From NCBI RefSeq assembly GCF_049389645.1, contig NZ_CP186540.1, positions 1,426,001 through 1,490,000 of the forward strand: a stretch of DNA of 64,000 nt. Direction: 5' to 3'. Below the pieces are notes generated by a model. The model had not been told where the DNA came from. It made no database searches and saw nothing but the letters and a program-made list of their open reading frames with translations. Shown one piece after another: positions 8,609-16,368 of this stretch (position 1 is the stretch's first letter; the number at the start of each line of letters is the position of its first letter). Source of the stretch: Alkalibacterium sp049389645 (lineage in GTDB: Bacteria > Bacillota > Bacilli > Lactobacillales > Carnobacteriaceae_A). A program made the position numbers and the translations under genes.

Positions 8609-8791
8609 ACCATTGAACAGTCGGCTGTCCCAACGCCCTATTTAAAGGAATTAGGAAAGTATCTTGACCCCCAAACGCCGCCATTACCAGACGGAAGTCA
8701 TGACATTGGAAAGGATTGGACTGGGGTGAAGAGGGGATTGACTGGAGCTGGAGCGGTCTTGCTGCTAGGTTTTTTGTTGAAGAAAAAATAA
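8609..8791 (+). pseudogene. Lost C-terminal end of the ketopantoate-reductase-like gene
   Basis: In the same frame, directly after the TAA, 60 codons read TIEQSAVPTPYLKELGKYL and on to a second stop at 8789-8791. VPTPYLKEL resembles the (V/T)PTP..xxL motif near the end of this family, and the segment ends in a hydrophobic helix with a KKK tail. TAA differs by one base from CAA, GAA or AAA. There is no start or ribosome site for a separate gene. Confidence 0.65.
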
Positions 8792-8824
8792 AGAGGACCA
8801 TCGACTTATAAGGAGGTGGAATAG

Positions 8825-9610
8825 ATGCTTTACAGACATCAAAATGGGTCTTTATATTATGAAGTAAAGGGTTCGGAAAACGACACGACCCTGATATTTT
8901 TCCATGGGGTAGCGATGGATCACAAAACATTTGATTCCCAAGTTGCAGAACTAGAGAAGGCATACAAAATAATCGTTGTCGACTTGCCGAATCATGGCCA
9001 ATCCTCACATCTGGATAGTCGTTTAGGATATTCCAAAACATGTGCAAAAATTTCAGTCGGACTGTTGAATCACTTGAAGGTAGATAAAGCTATCTTTGTT
9101 GGTCAGTCTTTAGGAAGTTTCATCGTTTCGCATGTCGCCTATCTATATCCTGAAAAAGTGATTGCGACCGTTCATATTGGTGGAGGGGGATTATATCCTA
9201 AGTCCAGCTTTCTATTAAAAGTGGTGATCCCGTTAATTAAACCGTTGATCAGCTTGATCCCAAAAAAGCTGATGTTCAAAACCTTCGCTAAACATAAAGC
9301 TTTGAAAAAGCATACCCAAGATTATTTGGAAAAGACATCTGCTAGAACCGGCAAGCGTGTCATCATAGATATGACAAAAAGTATGATCAGGGATAGGGTC
9401 GAAGGTGTATCCGGGCCGATCGAGCAGCCCACATTGATTGCCTATGGTGATCATGAAGCCTCATTCGTAAAGAAGATGAATATAAAATTTAACGATACTC
9501 TGGCGAACAGTAGGATCACGGTCATCAAAGATGCCCATCATATTGCTAATCAAGATAATCCGAAAGATTTTAATAGAGAATTAATGACATTTATCGATAC
9601 AGTAGGTTAG
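8825..9610 (+). CDS. alpha/beta hydrolase
   Basis: 261 residues. Core motifs: oxyanion region FFHGVAMDH (about 25-33), nucleophile elbow GQSLGS with Ser at about 96, acid in AYGDHEASF, and catalytic His in DAHHIANQDNP. No signal peptide. The substrate is unknown; the fold covers esterases, lactonases and C-C hydrolases. AAGGAGGTGG lies just before the ATG. It may have been in one transcript with the truncated reductase upstream (33 nt after that gene's ghost end). Confidence 0.82.
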   Translation: MLYRHQNGSLYYEVKGSENDTTLIFFHGVAMDHKTFDSQVAELEKAYKIIVVDLPNHGQSSHLDSRLGYSKTCAKISVGLLNHLKVDKAIFVGQSLGSFIVSHVAYLYPEKVIATVHIGGGGLYPKSSFLLKVVIPLIKPLISLIPKKLMFKTFAKHKALKKHTQDYLEKTSARTGKRVIIDMTKSMIRDRVEGVSGPIEQPTLIAYGDHEASFVKKMNIKFNDTLANSRITVIKDAHHIANQDNPKDFNRELMTFIDTVG

Positions 9611-9682
9611 TGAATGCCAGTAAAATAGACAAGTTTGTGTTTGTTCAGGTCATTCATAACTAGAAAAGCGCTCTAAAATAAA

Positions 9683-9711
9683 GAGAACCTCTTATATGGA
9701 GGTTCTTTTTG
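9683..9711 (+). terminator. Terminator after the alpha/beta hydrolase
   Basis: AGAACCTC pairs with GAGGTTCT around TTATATG, followed by TTTTT. Confidence 0.85.
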
Positions 9712-9753
9712 CGTGAAAACAGCGACAAATGAATTAAGAGAAATAAAAGCTTG

Positions 9754-9789
9754 CTATATTATCAGTTAACGTGTAAACTGATAATATAG
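9754..9789. promoter_or_regulatory. Candidate MarR operator: perfect 14-bp inverted repeat
   Basis: CTATATTATCAGTT (9754-9767) and AACTGATAATATAG (9776-9789) pair without mismatch around an 8-nt centre. The repeat ends two bases before the ribosome site of the MarR gene. MarR dimers bind such palindromes over their own promoters, so autorepression is the likely role. Confidence 0.7.
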
Positions 9790-9804
9790 AGAGGAATGAT
9801 ACCG

Positions 9805-10242
9805 TTGAAAAAAAATACATTAGCTTCACTGATCTGGGTCCGCATCACACGGTTCACTCATCAGAGTGCGTTACTGTCTAATGATTTTTTGAAACAGTAT
9901 GATATAACCGTTGCCCAATTTGACGTACTCAATCAGATCGGCACGTACCAACCCCTATCGCAAAGTGAATTAGCTGATAAAATCACTGTTTCGGCTGGTG
10001 GCATTTCTCGTATGTTGAGCAGGCTTGAACGCGAGGGCCATATCAAACGTACTATCGAATGGAAAACAAAATGGATCAGCCTGACTGAAAAGGGCGAAGC
10101 GAAATTGGATGAAGTGTTTGAGCATCAGTTAGCGTTTCAAACCGCTCTCATAGAAGACTGTTTGACCATATCTGAACAAAAAACACTATACACCTTGATG
10201 ACTAAAGTTCAAAAACACACAGAAAAAGAATTGAACAAATAA
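9805..10242 (+). CDS. MarR family transcriptional regulator (MhqR-like by context)
   Basis: 145 residues. I start it at the TTG at 9805 because GAGAGGA is 9 nt upstream; the ATG at 9796 sits against that site. Winged helix: DVLNQIGTYQPLSQSELADKI as the first helices, SAGGISRMLSRLEREGHIKR as recognition helix plus wing entry, WISLTEKG as wing. The next two genes (MhqO-like dioxygenase, FMN reductase) match the target set of Bacillus MhqR and the MhqRED operon of Staphylococcus, which respond to quinones. Regulation of this unit through the operator just upstream is therefore inferred. Confidence 0.85.
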   Translation: MKKNTLASLIWVRITRFTHQSALLSNDFLKQYDITVAQFDVLNQIGTYQPLSQSELADKITVSAGGISRMLSRLEREGHIKRTIEWKTKWISLTEKGEAKLDEVFEHQLAFQTALIEDCLTISEQKTLYTLMTKVQKHTEKELNK

Positions 10243-10307
10243 AAAGGGACAGCTACTTTTTTGCATTATTACTTGACTAATCAATCAATAAACTAGGAGG
10301 AATCACG

Positions 10308-11246
10308 ATGTCGACTATTTTAGGTCACCATCATATTTCGATGTTGGTGAAAAATGCCAAAGAAACGAATCATTTTTACAAAGATGTTATGGGATTACGG
10401 CGTGTGAAAGTAACCGTCAACCAGGATGACCCGTCGATGTACCATTTGTTTTATGGAGACAAGACAGGCAGCCCCGGAACGGGTTTGACCTTCTTCGAGA
10501 TGCCGAGTATTGGCAGAACGCATCGTGGCACCAATGCTATCACCCGGATCGGTCTGATGATCCCGTCTGACGAGAGTCTAACGTATTGGAAATCACGATT
10601 TGAACAACTGGACGTCTACCATGGCAGTATAACGACGTATGCCAACAGAAAAGCATTGAAATTCGAAGATCCGGATGGACTCCAGTTGGTTTTGCTGGTG
10701 GCTGACGGTGAAGAGATGGATACTTGGGAAAGTTACGAGCAGTCGGAAGTGCCTTTGGAGCATCAGATACGCGGGATGGGGACAATCGAAATTTCGGTGC
10801 GGGACAGTGACCGCTTCACCAAGACATTGACTGACACCTTGAAGTACAAAGAGGTATATCGAGACACGACTGAAGTCCTTTTTCAAACGGCGAAAGAAGA
10901 CAGTTACGGAGAAATCCTGGTGAAACACTTGGATGGACCAGACGAGAAACCTGGACGAGGCAGTATCCATCACTTAGCCATTCGAGTAAGTGAGGAATCA
11001 GAACTGGTACACTGGGACGAAACCGCTCGTCAGAACAGGTTCAGCTCTTCCGGTTTGGTTGACCGCTATTACTTCAAGAGTTTATACTTCCGCGAACCTA
11101 ATGGCATCCTGTTTGAAGTTGCGACAGACGGACCCGGATTCACCGTCGATCAAACGAGTGACCATCTAGGAGAAAAGCTTGTATTGCCGCCTTTTTTGGA
11201 AGACAGACGAGAAGAAATCGAAAGCAGATTGGAACCTATCGATTAA
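10308..11246 (+). CDS. mhqO: ring-cleaving dioxygenase, VOC superfamily (MhqO-like)
   Basis: 312 residues with two tandem glyoxalase/VOC modules: LGHHHISMLVKNAKETNHFY starts the first and GMGTIEISVRDSDRF the second. Metal ligand candidates are the His of HHHISML, His in IHHLAIRV and Glu in NGILFEVATDGPGF. The length and double-module layout match Bacillus MhqO, a hydroquinone-specific extradiol dioxygenase induced by quinone stress. GGAGG lies 7 nt before the ATG. It follows the MarR gene and precedes an FMN reductase, so all three probably form one operon. Confidence 0.85.
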   Translation: MSTILGHHHISMLVKNAKETNHFYKDVMGLRRVKVTVNQDDPSMYHLFYGDKTGSPGTGLTFFEMPSIGRTHRGTNAITRIGLMIPSDESLTYWKSRFEQLDVYHGSITTYANRKALKFEDPDGLQLVLLVADGEEMDTWESYEQSEVPLEHQIRGMGTIEISVRDSDRFTKTLTDTLKYKEVYRDTTEVLFQTAKEDSYGEILVKHLDGPDEKPGRGSIHHLAIRVSEESELVHWDETARQNRFSSSGLVDRYYFKSLYFREPNGILFEVATDGPGFTVDQTSDHLGEKLVLPPFLEDRREEIESRLEPID

Positions 11247-11309
11247 GTTTGATAGTTAAAATAAATGAACAAAAAATTAAATAACAGAAGAGAAAAGGAG
11301 AATTTTACA

Positions 11310-11882
11310 ATGACTGAAAAAATGAATATAGGTATTATTTTAGGAAGCACAAGAGACGGACGTGTCAGTCCGCAAGTAGGCGAATGGGTCAAAGGCGTGG
11401 CAGACGAACGTGGGGATGCAAATTACGAAGTCGTAGATCTTTTGGAGTATCAGTTACCATTCTTGGGAACCACAGATGGCACGGAGCCGGGAATAGCTGC
11501 CTGGAATGAGAAAATCGACAGTTTAGATGGCTTTGTCTTTATTGTTCAGGAATACAACCACAGTTACACAGGTGTTTTGAAGAACGCGATCGACCACTTA
11601 AGAGATGCATGGCACGACAAAGCAGCAGGCATAGTGAGTTATGGCTCTACCGGCGGCGCACGCGCAGCTGAACATCTTCGCGGTGTGTTTGCCGAACTGA
11701 AAATTGCGGACGTTCGTGTTCATCCAACACTATCATTGTTTACCGATTTTGAAAACTTCACGACATTTAAACCGGCCGAACTGCATTTAACTAATGTGAA
11801 TGACATGCTGGACCAAGTAAATGCCTGGAGTAATGCGTTGAAACCTTTACGAACTAAAGAAGAAGTAGTAGTAGAATTATAA
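11310..11882 (+). CDS. NADPH-dependent FMN reductase / quinone reductase-like
   Basis: 190 residues from the ATG at 11310, which has AAAGGAG 9 nt upstream; the ATG at 11265 has none. The flavodoxin-like fold starts with IGIILGSTRDGRVSPQVGEWV (GSTR loop binds the FMN phosphate) and has VFIVQEYNHSYTGVLKNAID, the family's flavin-ring region (usually PEYN). Such enzymes reduce flavins or quinones by two electrons. As last gene of the MarR-dioxygenase unit it would supply detoxifying quinone reduction. Confidence 0.85.
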   Translation: MTEKMNIGIILGSTRDGRVSPQVGEWVKGVADERGDANYEVVDLLEYQLPFLGTTDGTEPGIAAWNEKIDSLDGFVFIVQEYNHSYTGVLKNAIDHLRDAWHDKAAGIVSYGSTGGARAAEHLRGVFAELKIADVRVHPTLSLFTDFENFTTFKPAELHLTNVNDMLDQVNAWSNALKPLRTKEEVVVEL

Positions 11883-11900
11883 TCCAAAAAAGTAAATAAA

Positions 11901-11951
11901 AGTTCAATAAATCAGCCAGTGACTACTAGACTGATTTATTGGACTTTTTTG
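11901..11951 (+). terminator. Terminator of the quinone-stress operon
   Basis: A long stem: AGTTCAATAAATCAG pairs with CTGATTTATTGGACT with one bulge, followed by TTTTTT. Confidence 0.85.
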
Positions 11952-12070
11952 TATGTCACAATTACTCTAAAAGATAAAGCGAGTTTGAATTGAAAAATAG
12001 TAGGATAACCCGTTAATTTTTAGACCTGAAGATCTAACTTCAGCAGGTTGTTATATTTGAGGGAAAGTGT

Positions 12071-12108
12071 TATACCGCTATTGTTGCAATTGCAACAATA
12101 GCGGTATA
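12071..12108. promoter_or_regulatory. Perfect 38-bp palindrome, candidate MarR operator
   Basis: TATACCGCTATTGTTGCAA (12071-12089) is followed at once by its exact reverse complement (12090-12108), with no spacer. The core TTGCAATTGCAA is the kind of symmetric site bound by MarR/SlyA-type dimers. It lies about 80 bp upstream of a decayed MarR gene. No T-run follows, so it is not a terminator. Confidence 0.65.
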
Positions 12109-12186
12109 CCCTGTCTATATATAAAAGAAAACTATAATCGAGAAAAAGTCGTAGTTCAGTATTTATTTACAACGAAGAGGTGAATC

Positions 12187-12466
12187 ATGTTGGATATTCT
12201 TAGAGATATTGGTGTGATAACCCGATCACCTTGATTCAATGGCCAATATCGAGTTCAAGGATCTAGATCTTACGAGAGGATAGTATTTGTACGCGGTTCG
12301 GACGACTGCATCGCGGGCAATCAACAAGCTGGGAAAACAAAGATTCATTGAAAAGCGAGCAACCATGTTTGCCATAGCGTTTAATCATCTAATCACTGTA
12401 TACTCTATCTTTATGGGAGATGACGAACAGACCAAATTAATCATGACCAAGCAATTAATAAAATGA
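12187..12466 (+). pseudogene. MarR family regulator pseudogene
   Basis: The ATG at 12187 has GAAGAGGTG upstream and begins MLDILRDIGVITRS, then hits a stop. In the next frame the expected protein continues (LDSMANIEFKDLDLTRG), with an in-frame TAG where CAG (Gln) is expected before YLYA. It then jumps to VRTTASRAINKLGKQRFIEK, so about 20 codons of the first DNA-binding helices appear deleted. It ends ...MTKQLIK at a TGA (12464-12466). One frameshift, one nonsense codon and one deletion mean a dead regulator, although its probable operator upstream is intact. Confidence 0.8.
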
Positions 12467-12483
12467 GAGTGGAGGATAATTTT

Positions 12484-13197
12484 ATGAAGAAGTTTAGTGT
12501 TGAGGAAGAATTTTGGGACTTGTTCCCTGACGCCCAGGTGAATGTCCTGATTATCAAAGGAATGGATAACCATGTGGATGAGTCGAACAGGATCTATTTT
12601 GCCGAGTTGCTGGAAAAAGGAAAACAAGAAGCAGAGATATTCCTGACAGGAGAAGTCTTCAGTCAAAATCCAGTTGTTGATGAATGGCGGACTGCTTTCA
12701 GACAGTTCAAGACTAAAAAAGGAGCGCGTTCCTCAATAGAGGCATTGCTGAAGCGAGTGAGTCAGGATCGGGATTTCTCTCCCATCAATCCTTTAGTCGA
12801 TATTTATAACAGTATTTCCCTAAAGTATGCTGTTCCTTGTGGCGGAGAAGATTTGGATGTGATTGCGGGTGAGTTGCGTCTTGGCAAAGCTAAAGGAGGC
12901 GAACACTTTTTTCCATTGGGAGCAGATAACGATTCGCCTGCATTGCCCGGTGAGATAATTTATTATGATGATGAAGGAGCAGTTTGCCGGTGTCTCAACT
13001 GGCGGGAAGCAAAGCGGACCATGCTGCAGGAGAAAACCGTGAATGCAGTATTGGTGATTGAGTCAGTTAACGCTGAACAGGCAAAACGGGCAAATGAAGC
13101 GGCGGAAGAACTGAAAAACCTAGTGGATGCTTATTTCAAACTGGATAGCACAGCAATCGCATTAACAAAAGACCATCCGTCGTTTAGTCTGGAATGA
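12484..13197 (+). CDS. B3/B4 (PheT-like tRNA-editing) domain protein
   Basis: 237 residues from the ATG at 12484, placed 8 nt after GGAGG; the ATG at 12463 has no site. The protein is a stand-alone B3/B4 fold as in the phenylalanyl-tRNA synthetase beta chain: SIEALLKRV, then NPLVDIYNSISLKYAVPCGGEDLD, then LGADNDSPALPGEIIYYDDEGAVCRCLNW split over the core. Stand-alone members may edit mischarged tRNA or amino acids, but this is untested. In related Bacilli such genes are often preceded by a MarR regulator, here a pseudogene 18 nt upstream, so regulation is probably altered. Confidence 0.8.
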   Translation: MKKFSVEEEFWDLFPDAQVNVLIIKGMDNHVDESNRIYFAELLEKGKQEAEIFLTGEVFSQNPVVDEWRTAFRQFKTKKGARSSIEALLKRVSQDRDFSPINPLVDIYNSISLKYAVPCGGEDLDVIAGELRLGKAKGGEHFFPLGADNDSPALPGEIIYYDDEGAVCRCLNWREAKRTMLQEKTVNAVLVIESVNAEQAKRANEAAEELKNLVDAYFKLDSTAIALTKDHPSFSLE

Positions 13198-13201
13198 ATA
13201 C

Positions 13202-13230
13202 GAGGACCTCTTATAAAGGGGCTCTTTTTT
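13202..13230 (+). terminator. Terminator after the B3/B4 gene
   Basis: GAG(GA)CCTC pairs with GGGGCTC through a bulged stem around TTATAAA, followed by TTTTTT. The bulge makes it weaker than its neighbours. Confidence 0.55.
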
Positions 13231-13358
13231 AAACTTACTAATATGAAAGATGTTTAAGTAGACATATGTCTGTGACAAAAGCATTACAATTATTATTCTA
13301 TTGTGTAATAATTCACTTGTGAATGGTATAGTTATTGAACACTAGTGATAGGATGAGT

Positions 13359-14765
13359 ATGATGGACAATACAATAAGTTTTTACACACTCTATTTTTTT
13401 TACGGACTGACTTTCTATACATTTGGGTTGAGTGCTATTCTTCAGAACAACCAAACTTCTGTCGACTCAATTGATGTTTTTTCAAAAAATATTTACTTAG
13501 GTTATTTTGGTATATTTCATGGCTCAACGGAATGGTTGATCATGATACGCTCGCTTGATATCTTCAGCAATTATTCTTTTTATCTTTATACTTTACAAAT
13601 AGTAGTCAACGCAGCATCATTTAGTTTCTTACTTTACTATGGCTTAAACTTTCATTCTTCCATTTCAAAAACAAGGATAATAAAAATTATCCCCGTAGCT
13701 CTGTTTTCAGTTTGGATCACAGGCTTATATATATCCTTTAATGTAAGCGGTTATGGGCAGGCGTTTCCTCTTTTCAGTGCATTGAGCAGGTATTTTATTG
13801 GACTCCCGGCAACTATGTATACTAGTTACAGGTTTTTCAAACTTTCCAAACAATCGAAGAGCAAGCATATGCTCACTTTGTCTAATCATTTAATGATAAT
13901 CAGCCTCTGCTTTTTATTGTATGGAATATTTTCAGGAATATTGATCACAGATAAAGGTTTTTTTCCTAATACCATCATAAACAGCTCGTTACTTCAAGAA
14001 ACTATTGGTGTCTCATCTGAATTTTTAAGGATGATAATGGCTATTATAATTATGGTGTATTATTTAAGAAGTATAAAAGAATATAGAGCTGAGGAAGAAA
14101 GGAAACTGCACCACCTAATTGAAACTAAAATGCAGCATAAAGAAAGGAAAAAAATAGCAAGAGAGCTGCACGATGATATTATTCAAGAGTTATTTGCGAG
14201 TGGAATGCTAATAGAAAATATTATAGACTCAGAAAAAGAGCAGACCATTAGGAATGATTTAACTATCGTCAAAAGTAATTTAAATAAATCTATTGATAAT
14301 ATTCGGTCATTAATGGGGGATATCCTTTCTAAAAAATTCAATATAGAACAGTTACAAGACGAAATAGACCAGTTGATTTATAAGCATTCAATGTATTCTA
14401 ATATTTCCTTTATCGCAAATTTTGAAGACTCTCAAGATCATCTCAGGGATTTATCTGAGAATAGCTTAACTCATCTATACTATATTATCCAGGAAGCGCT
14501 TATTAACATAATCAAGCACGCTGAAGCAACGGAAGCATCGATCATCACAGAGGGAACTCATGAATGTTTTGAAGTAAGGATAACAGACAATGGGGTAGGC
14601 ATTGATAAGGCGACTCTAGACCAATCCAGAGTGACTGAACATCTTGGATTAGCTATTATAAAAGAGCGTGCGCAGATTATTGATGCACAATTGACGATAG
14701 ACAGTACCATAAAGGGAACAACAATAAGCATCAAAGTACCGTGGAGGTCTGAAAATGACGAATAA
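13359..14765 (+). CDS. NarL-type membrane sensor histidine kinase
   Basis: 468 residues from the ATG at 13359 (AGG 6 nt upstream; the ATG at 13362 is equally possible, the TTG at 13335 has no site). About seven hydrophobic helices fill residues 1-230 (for example FYTLYFFYGLTFYTFGLSAI and MIMAIIIMVYYL). A HisKA_3 dimerisation domain follows with phospho-acceptor His271 in ARELHDDIIQEL, then a HATPase domain with N-box LYYIIQEALINIIKHAEA and G-box DNGVGID. It autophosphorylates and passes the phosphate to the response regulator whose gene overlaps by 11 nt. The signal is unknown; the membrane part resembles no sensor I can name. Confidence 0.88.
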   Translation: MMDNTISFYTLYFFYGLTFYTFGLSAILQNNQTSVDSIDVFSKNIYLGYFGIFHGSTEWLIMIRSLDIFSNYSFYLYTLQIVVNAASFSFLLYYGLNFHSSISKTRIIKIIPVALFSVWITGLYISFNVSGYGQAFPLFSALSRYFIGLPATMYTSYRFFKLSKQSKSKHMLTLSNHLMIISLCFLLYGIFSGILITDKGFFPNTIINSSLLQETIGVSSEFLRMIMAIIIMVYYLRSIKEYRAEEERKLHHLIETKMQHKERKKIARELHDDIIQELFASGMLIENIIDSEKEQTIRNDLTIVKSNLNKSIDNIRSLMGDILSKKFNIEQLQDEIDQLIYKHSMYSNISFIANFEDSQDHLRDLSENSLTHLYYIIQEALINIIKHAEATEASIITEGTHECFEVRITDNGVGIDKATLDQSRVTEHLGLAIIKERAQIIDAQLTIDSTIKGTTISIKVPWRSENDE

Positions 14766-15396
14766 AATCAAAGTAGTAATTATTGATGATCACAACATTG
14801 TGAGAATGGGAATTAAATCATTGATAGAAAAGGACGATCGTTTTTATGTGAGTGGTGAGAGCGATACATTAACTGAAGGCTTGTCAATTATACTCAGCCA
14901 AAAACCAGATGTCGTTTTACTTGATTTTCGCCTCCCTGATGGCGATGCAGTAATAGGAACTAAAAGAATTAAAACAGCCTGTCCAGATGTTAAGGTACTG
15001 ATATTGACGGCTTATCAAAGTGAAGAAATTTTATCTGAAGTCCTTCGGGTAGGAGCTGATGGTTTTTTATTGAAAACCATTGAGAGTGTCAAAATAACTG
15101 ATGCATTGTTTAAAGTTTACAAAGGAGAAGGTTATCTGGATGAGAGTATATCTGGATTGATTTTCGAAAAATTGAAATCTACTTACCAAAAAACTTCACT
15201 CAATCCTTTTTCACTTACTTTGAGAGAAAAAAATGTATTAGATTTATTAGTCAACGGGAATTCCAATAAAGAAATTGCGTATGATTTAGAAATAGCAGAA
15301 AAGACTGTCAGAAATAATTTGACAAGAATAATGGAAAAGCTGAATGTGACTAATCGGACTGAAGCTGCCTTAGTTTGGAAACGTTATATCAATTAA
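14755..15396 (+). CDS. NarL/FixJ family response regulator
   Basis: 213 residues. The receiver domain has the acidic pocket IDDHN (11-12) and phospho-acceptor Asp57 in VVLLDFRLPDG, with the switch residue in LILTAYQSEE and Lys in FLLKTIES. The LuxR-type HTH is at about 150-210: LTLREKNVLDLLVNGNSNKEI, split here as LTLREKNVLDLLV then NGNSNKEIAYDLEIAEKTV. Overlap with the kinase gene shows translational coupling. No target operon is evident nearby; the AGCS symporters downstream are possible but have their own promoters. Confidence 0.92.
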   Translation: MTNKIKVVIIDDHNIVRMGIKSLIEKDDRFYVSGESDTLTEGLSIILSQKPDVVLLDFRLPDGDAVIGTKRIKTACPDVKVLILTAYQSEEILSEVLRVGADGFLLKTIESVKITDALFKVYKGEGYLDESISGLIFEKLKSTYQKTSLNPFSLTLREKNVLDLLVNGNSNKEIAYDLEIAEKTVRNNLTRIMEKLNVTNRTEAALVWKRYIN

Positions 15397-15408
15397 AGCT
15401 AATGACTA

Positions 15409-15452
15409 AAAAAGCAAGGTTTAGAAGAGATATTTCTAAATCCTGCTTTTTA
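15409..15452 (+). terminator. Terminator after the two-component operon
   Basis: AAAAAGCAAGGTTTAGAA pairs with TTTCTAAATCCTGCTTTTT with one mismatch, followed by a T-rich tract. Confidence 0.8.
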
Positions 15453-15596
15453 TTTTTTGCTTGAGTATAATGGCATGCCTTCATCCGAAACACCTGCATG
15501 CGTTAGTTTTCTAATATGAACTTGTTCCTCTTGAAATTCTGAATGTTGCACCAGGAAAGGTATCTTATGAGTTTCGAACTGATTTAGTTGTTCCTG

Positions 15597-15824
15597 GTAG
15601 TACATACATCTCCATTGAATACGAGAATGATGTGTTTTATTGAAGAAGGACTGAACCGAGTTAAAGGAGAAGAAACCAGGAAAGCAGTCACTGAAAAAAT
15701 TCCGATTGGTCGTTATGGCGAAGCAATTGGAATTGCTAATTTAGTGCTAATTACCGTTTATACTAATAGCGGGTTCACATCCGGGAATCAGTACCGAATA
15801 GACGACATAATGGCAGTCAAATAA
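15597..15824 (+). pseudogene. C-terminal remnant of a short-chain dehydrogenase/reductase
   Basis: From about 15597 the frame reads HTSPLNTRMM, EEGLNRVKGEETRKAVTEKI, PIGRYGEAIGIANLVLI and then SGFTSGNQYRIDDIMAVK. This is the last quarter of an SDR: substrate loop, the P.GRYGEA..IANLVLFL helix and the G.QYRIDGG end, with GG degraded to DI. The Rossmann domain and the YxxxK active site are missing and an in-frame TAG lies upstream. Not expressed as a working enzyme. Confidence 0.65.
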
Positions 15825-15829
15825 TTCGA

Positions 15830-16298
15830 AATTGAAGCAAGATAGATCAAGTATTGTCTGAATATTTGTGAAATAAAGTGCTTTGCTAATGCTATAAGCA
15901 CCATGTAAGTATAAAGGGTTTTTTATTAGATAGTGAATTTAAACGTATTCACACTTCTTGTTAAGCGGTTCTTTTTTTGTTCACAAGAATGTGGTTATTG
16001 AATCGAGATGCTCGGATAGAGCTATAGGTACAACGCAATGTAAGAAAGGAGCATACGAAGAGAACGCGGGCGACCGTAGGAATCATGAACTGATCTGTCT
16101 TACAGGTTGACCACAGGAGTTGGATTCATCTTACTAAAACAGACCGAATCAATGGGTGTTTTCGCAAAAAAAATCAGATGTAAAAAAACATATTTTCTTC
16201 ACTTTATAGTCATTGTATTTAAAGGCGAAAAATGATAATGAAAAACCCTTACATCAAATTATTGACCTGAATATGAGCATAAAAATAGTAAAAAACAT
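15830..16298. other. Gene-free stretch before the AGCS symporters
   Basis: About 470 bp with no convincing frame on either strand. An inverted repeat pairs CACTTCTTG around 15950 with CAAGAATGTG near 15983. The part from 16010 to 16140 is richer in GC than its flanks and could be a structured leader, but it does not match glycine, lysine, T-box or SAM riboswitch consensus that I know. Confidence 0.4.
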
Positions 16299-16328
16299 TT
16301 GTAATTCTAACAATAAATACGGTATAGT
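16299..16328 (+). promoter_or_regulatory. Candidate promoter of the first AGCS symporter
   Basis: TTGTAA and TATAGT are separated by 18 nt, about 40 nt upstream of the start codon. Confidence 0.4.
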
Positions 16329-16368
16329 ATTAATTAGAAATAAATGAGAGATATATTAAGGGGAAAAA

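Noticed and set aside
10540..10973. Antisense frames over the MhqO-like gene
   Set aside because: No starts with ribosome sites; they mirror the dioxygenase codons.
15456..15605. Minus-strand frame of about 50 codons reading ...RKLTHAGVSDEGMPLY
   Set aside because: It looks protein-like but its last codons coincide with the response-regulator terminator, it has no ribosome site, and I recognise no family.
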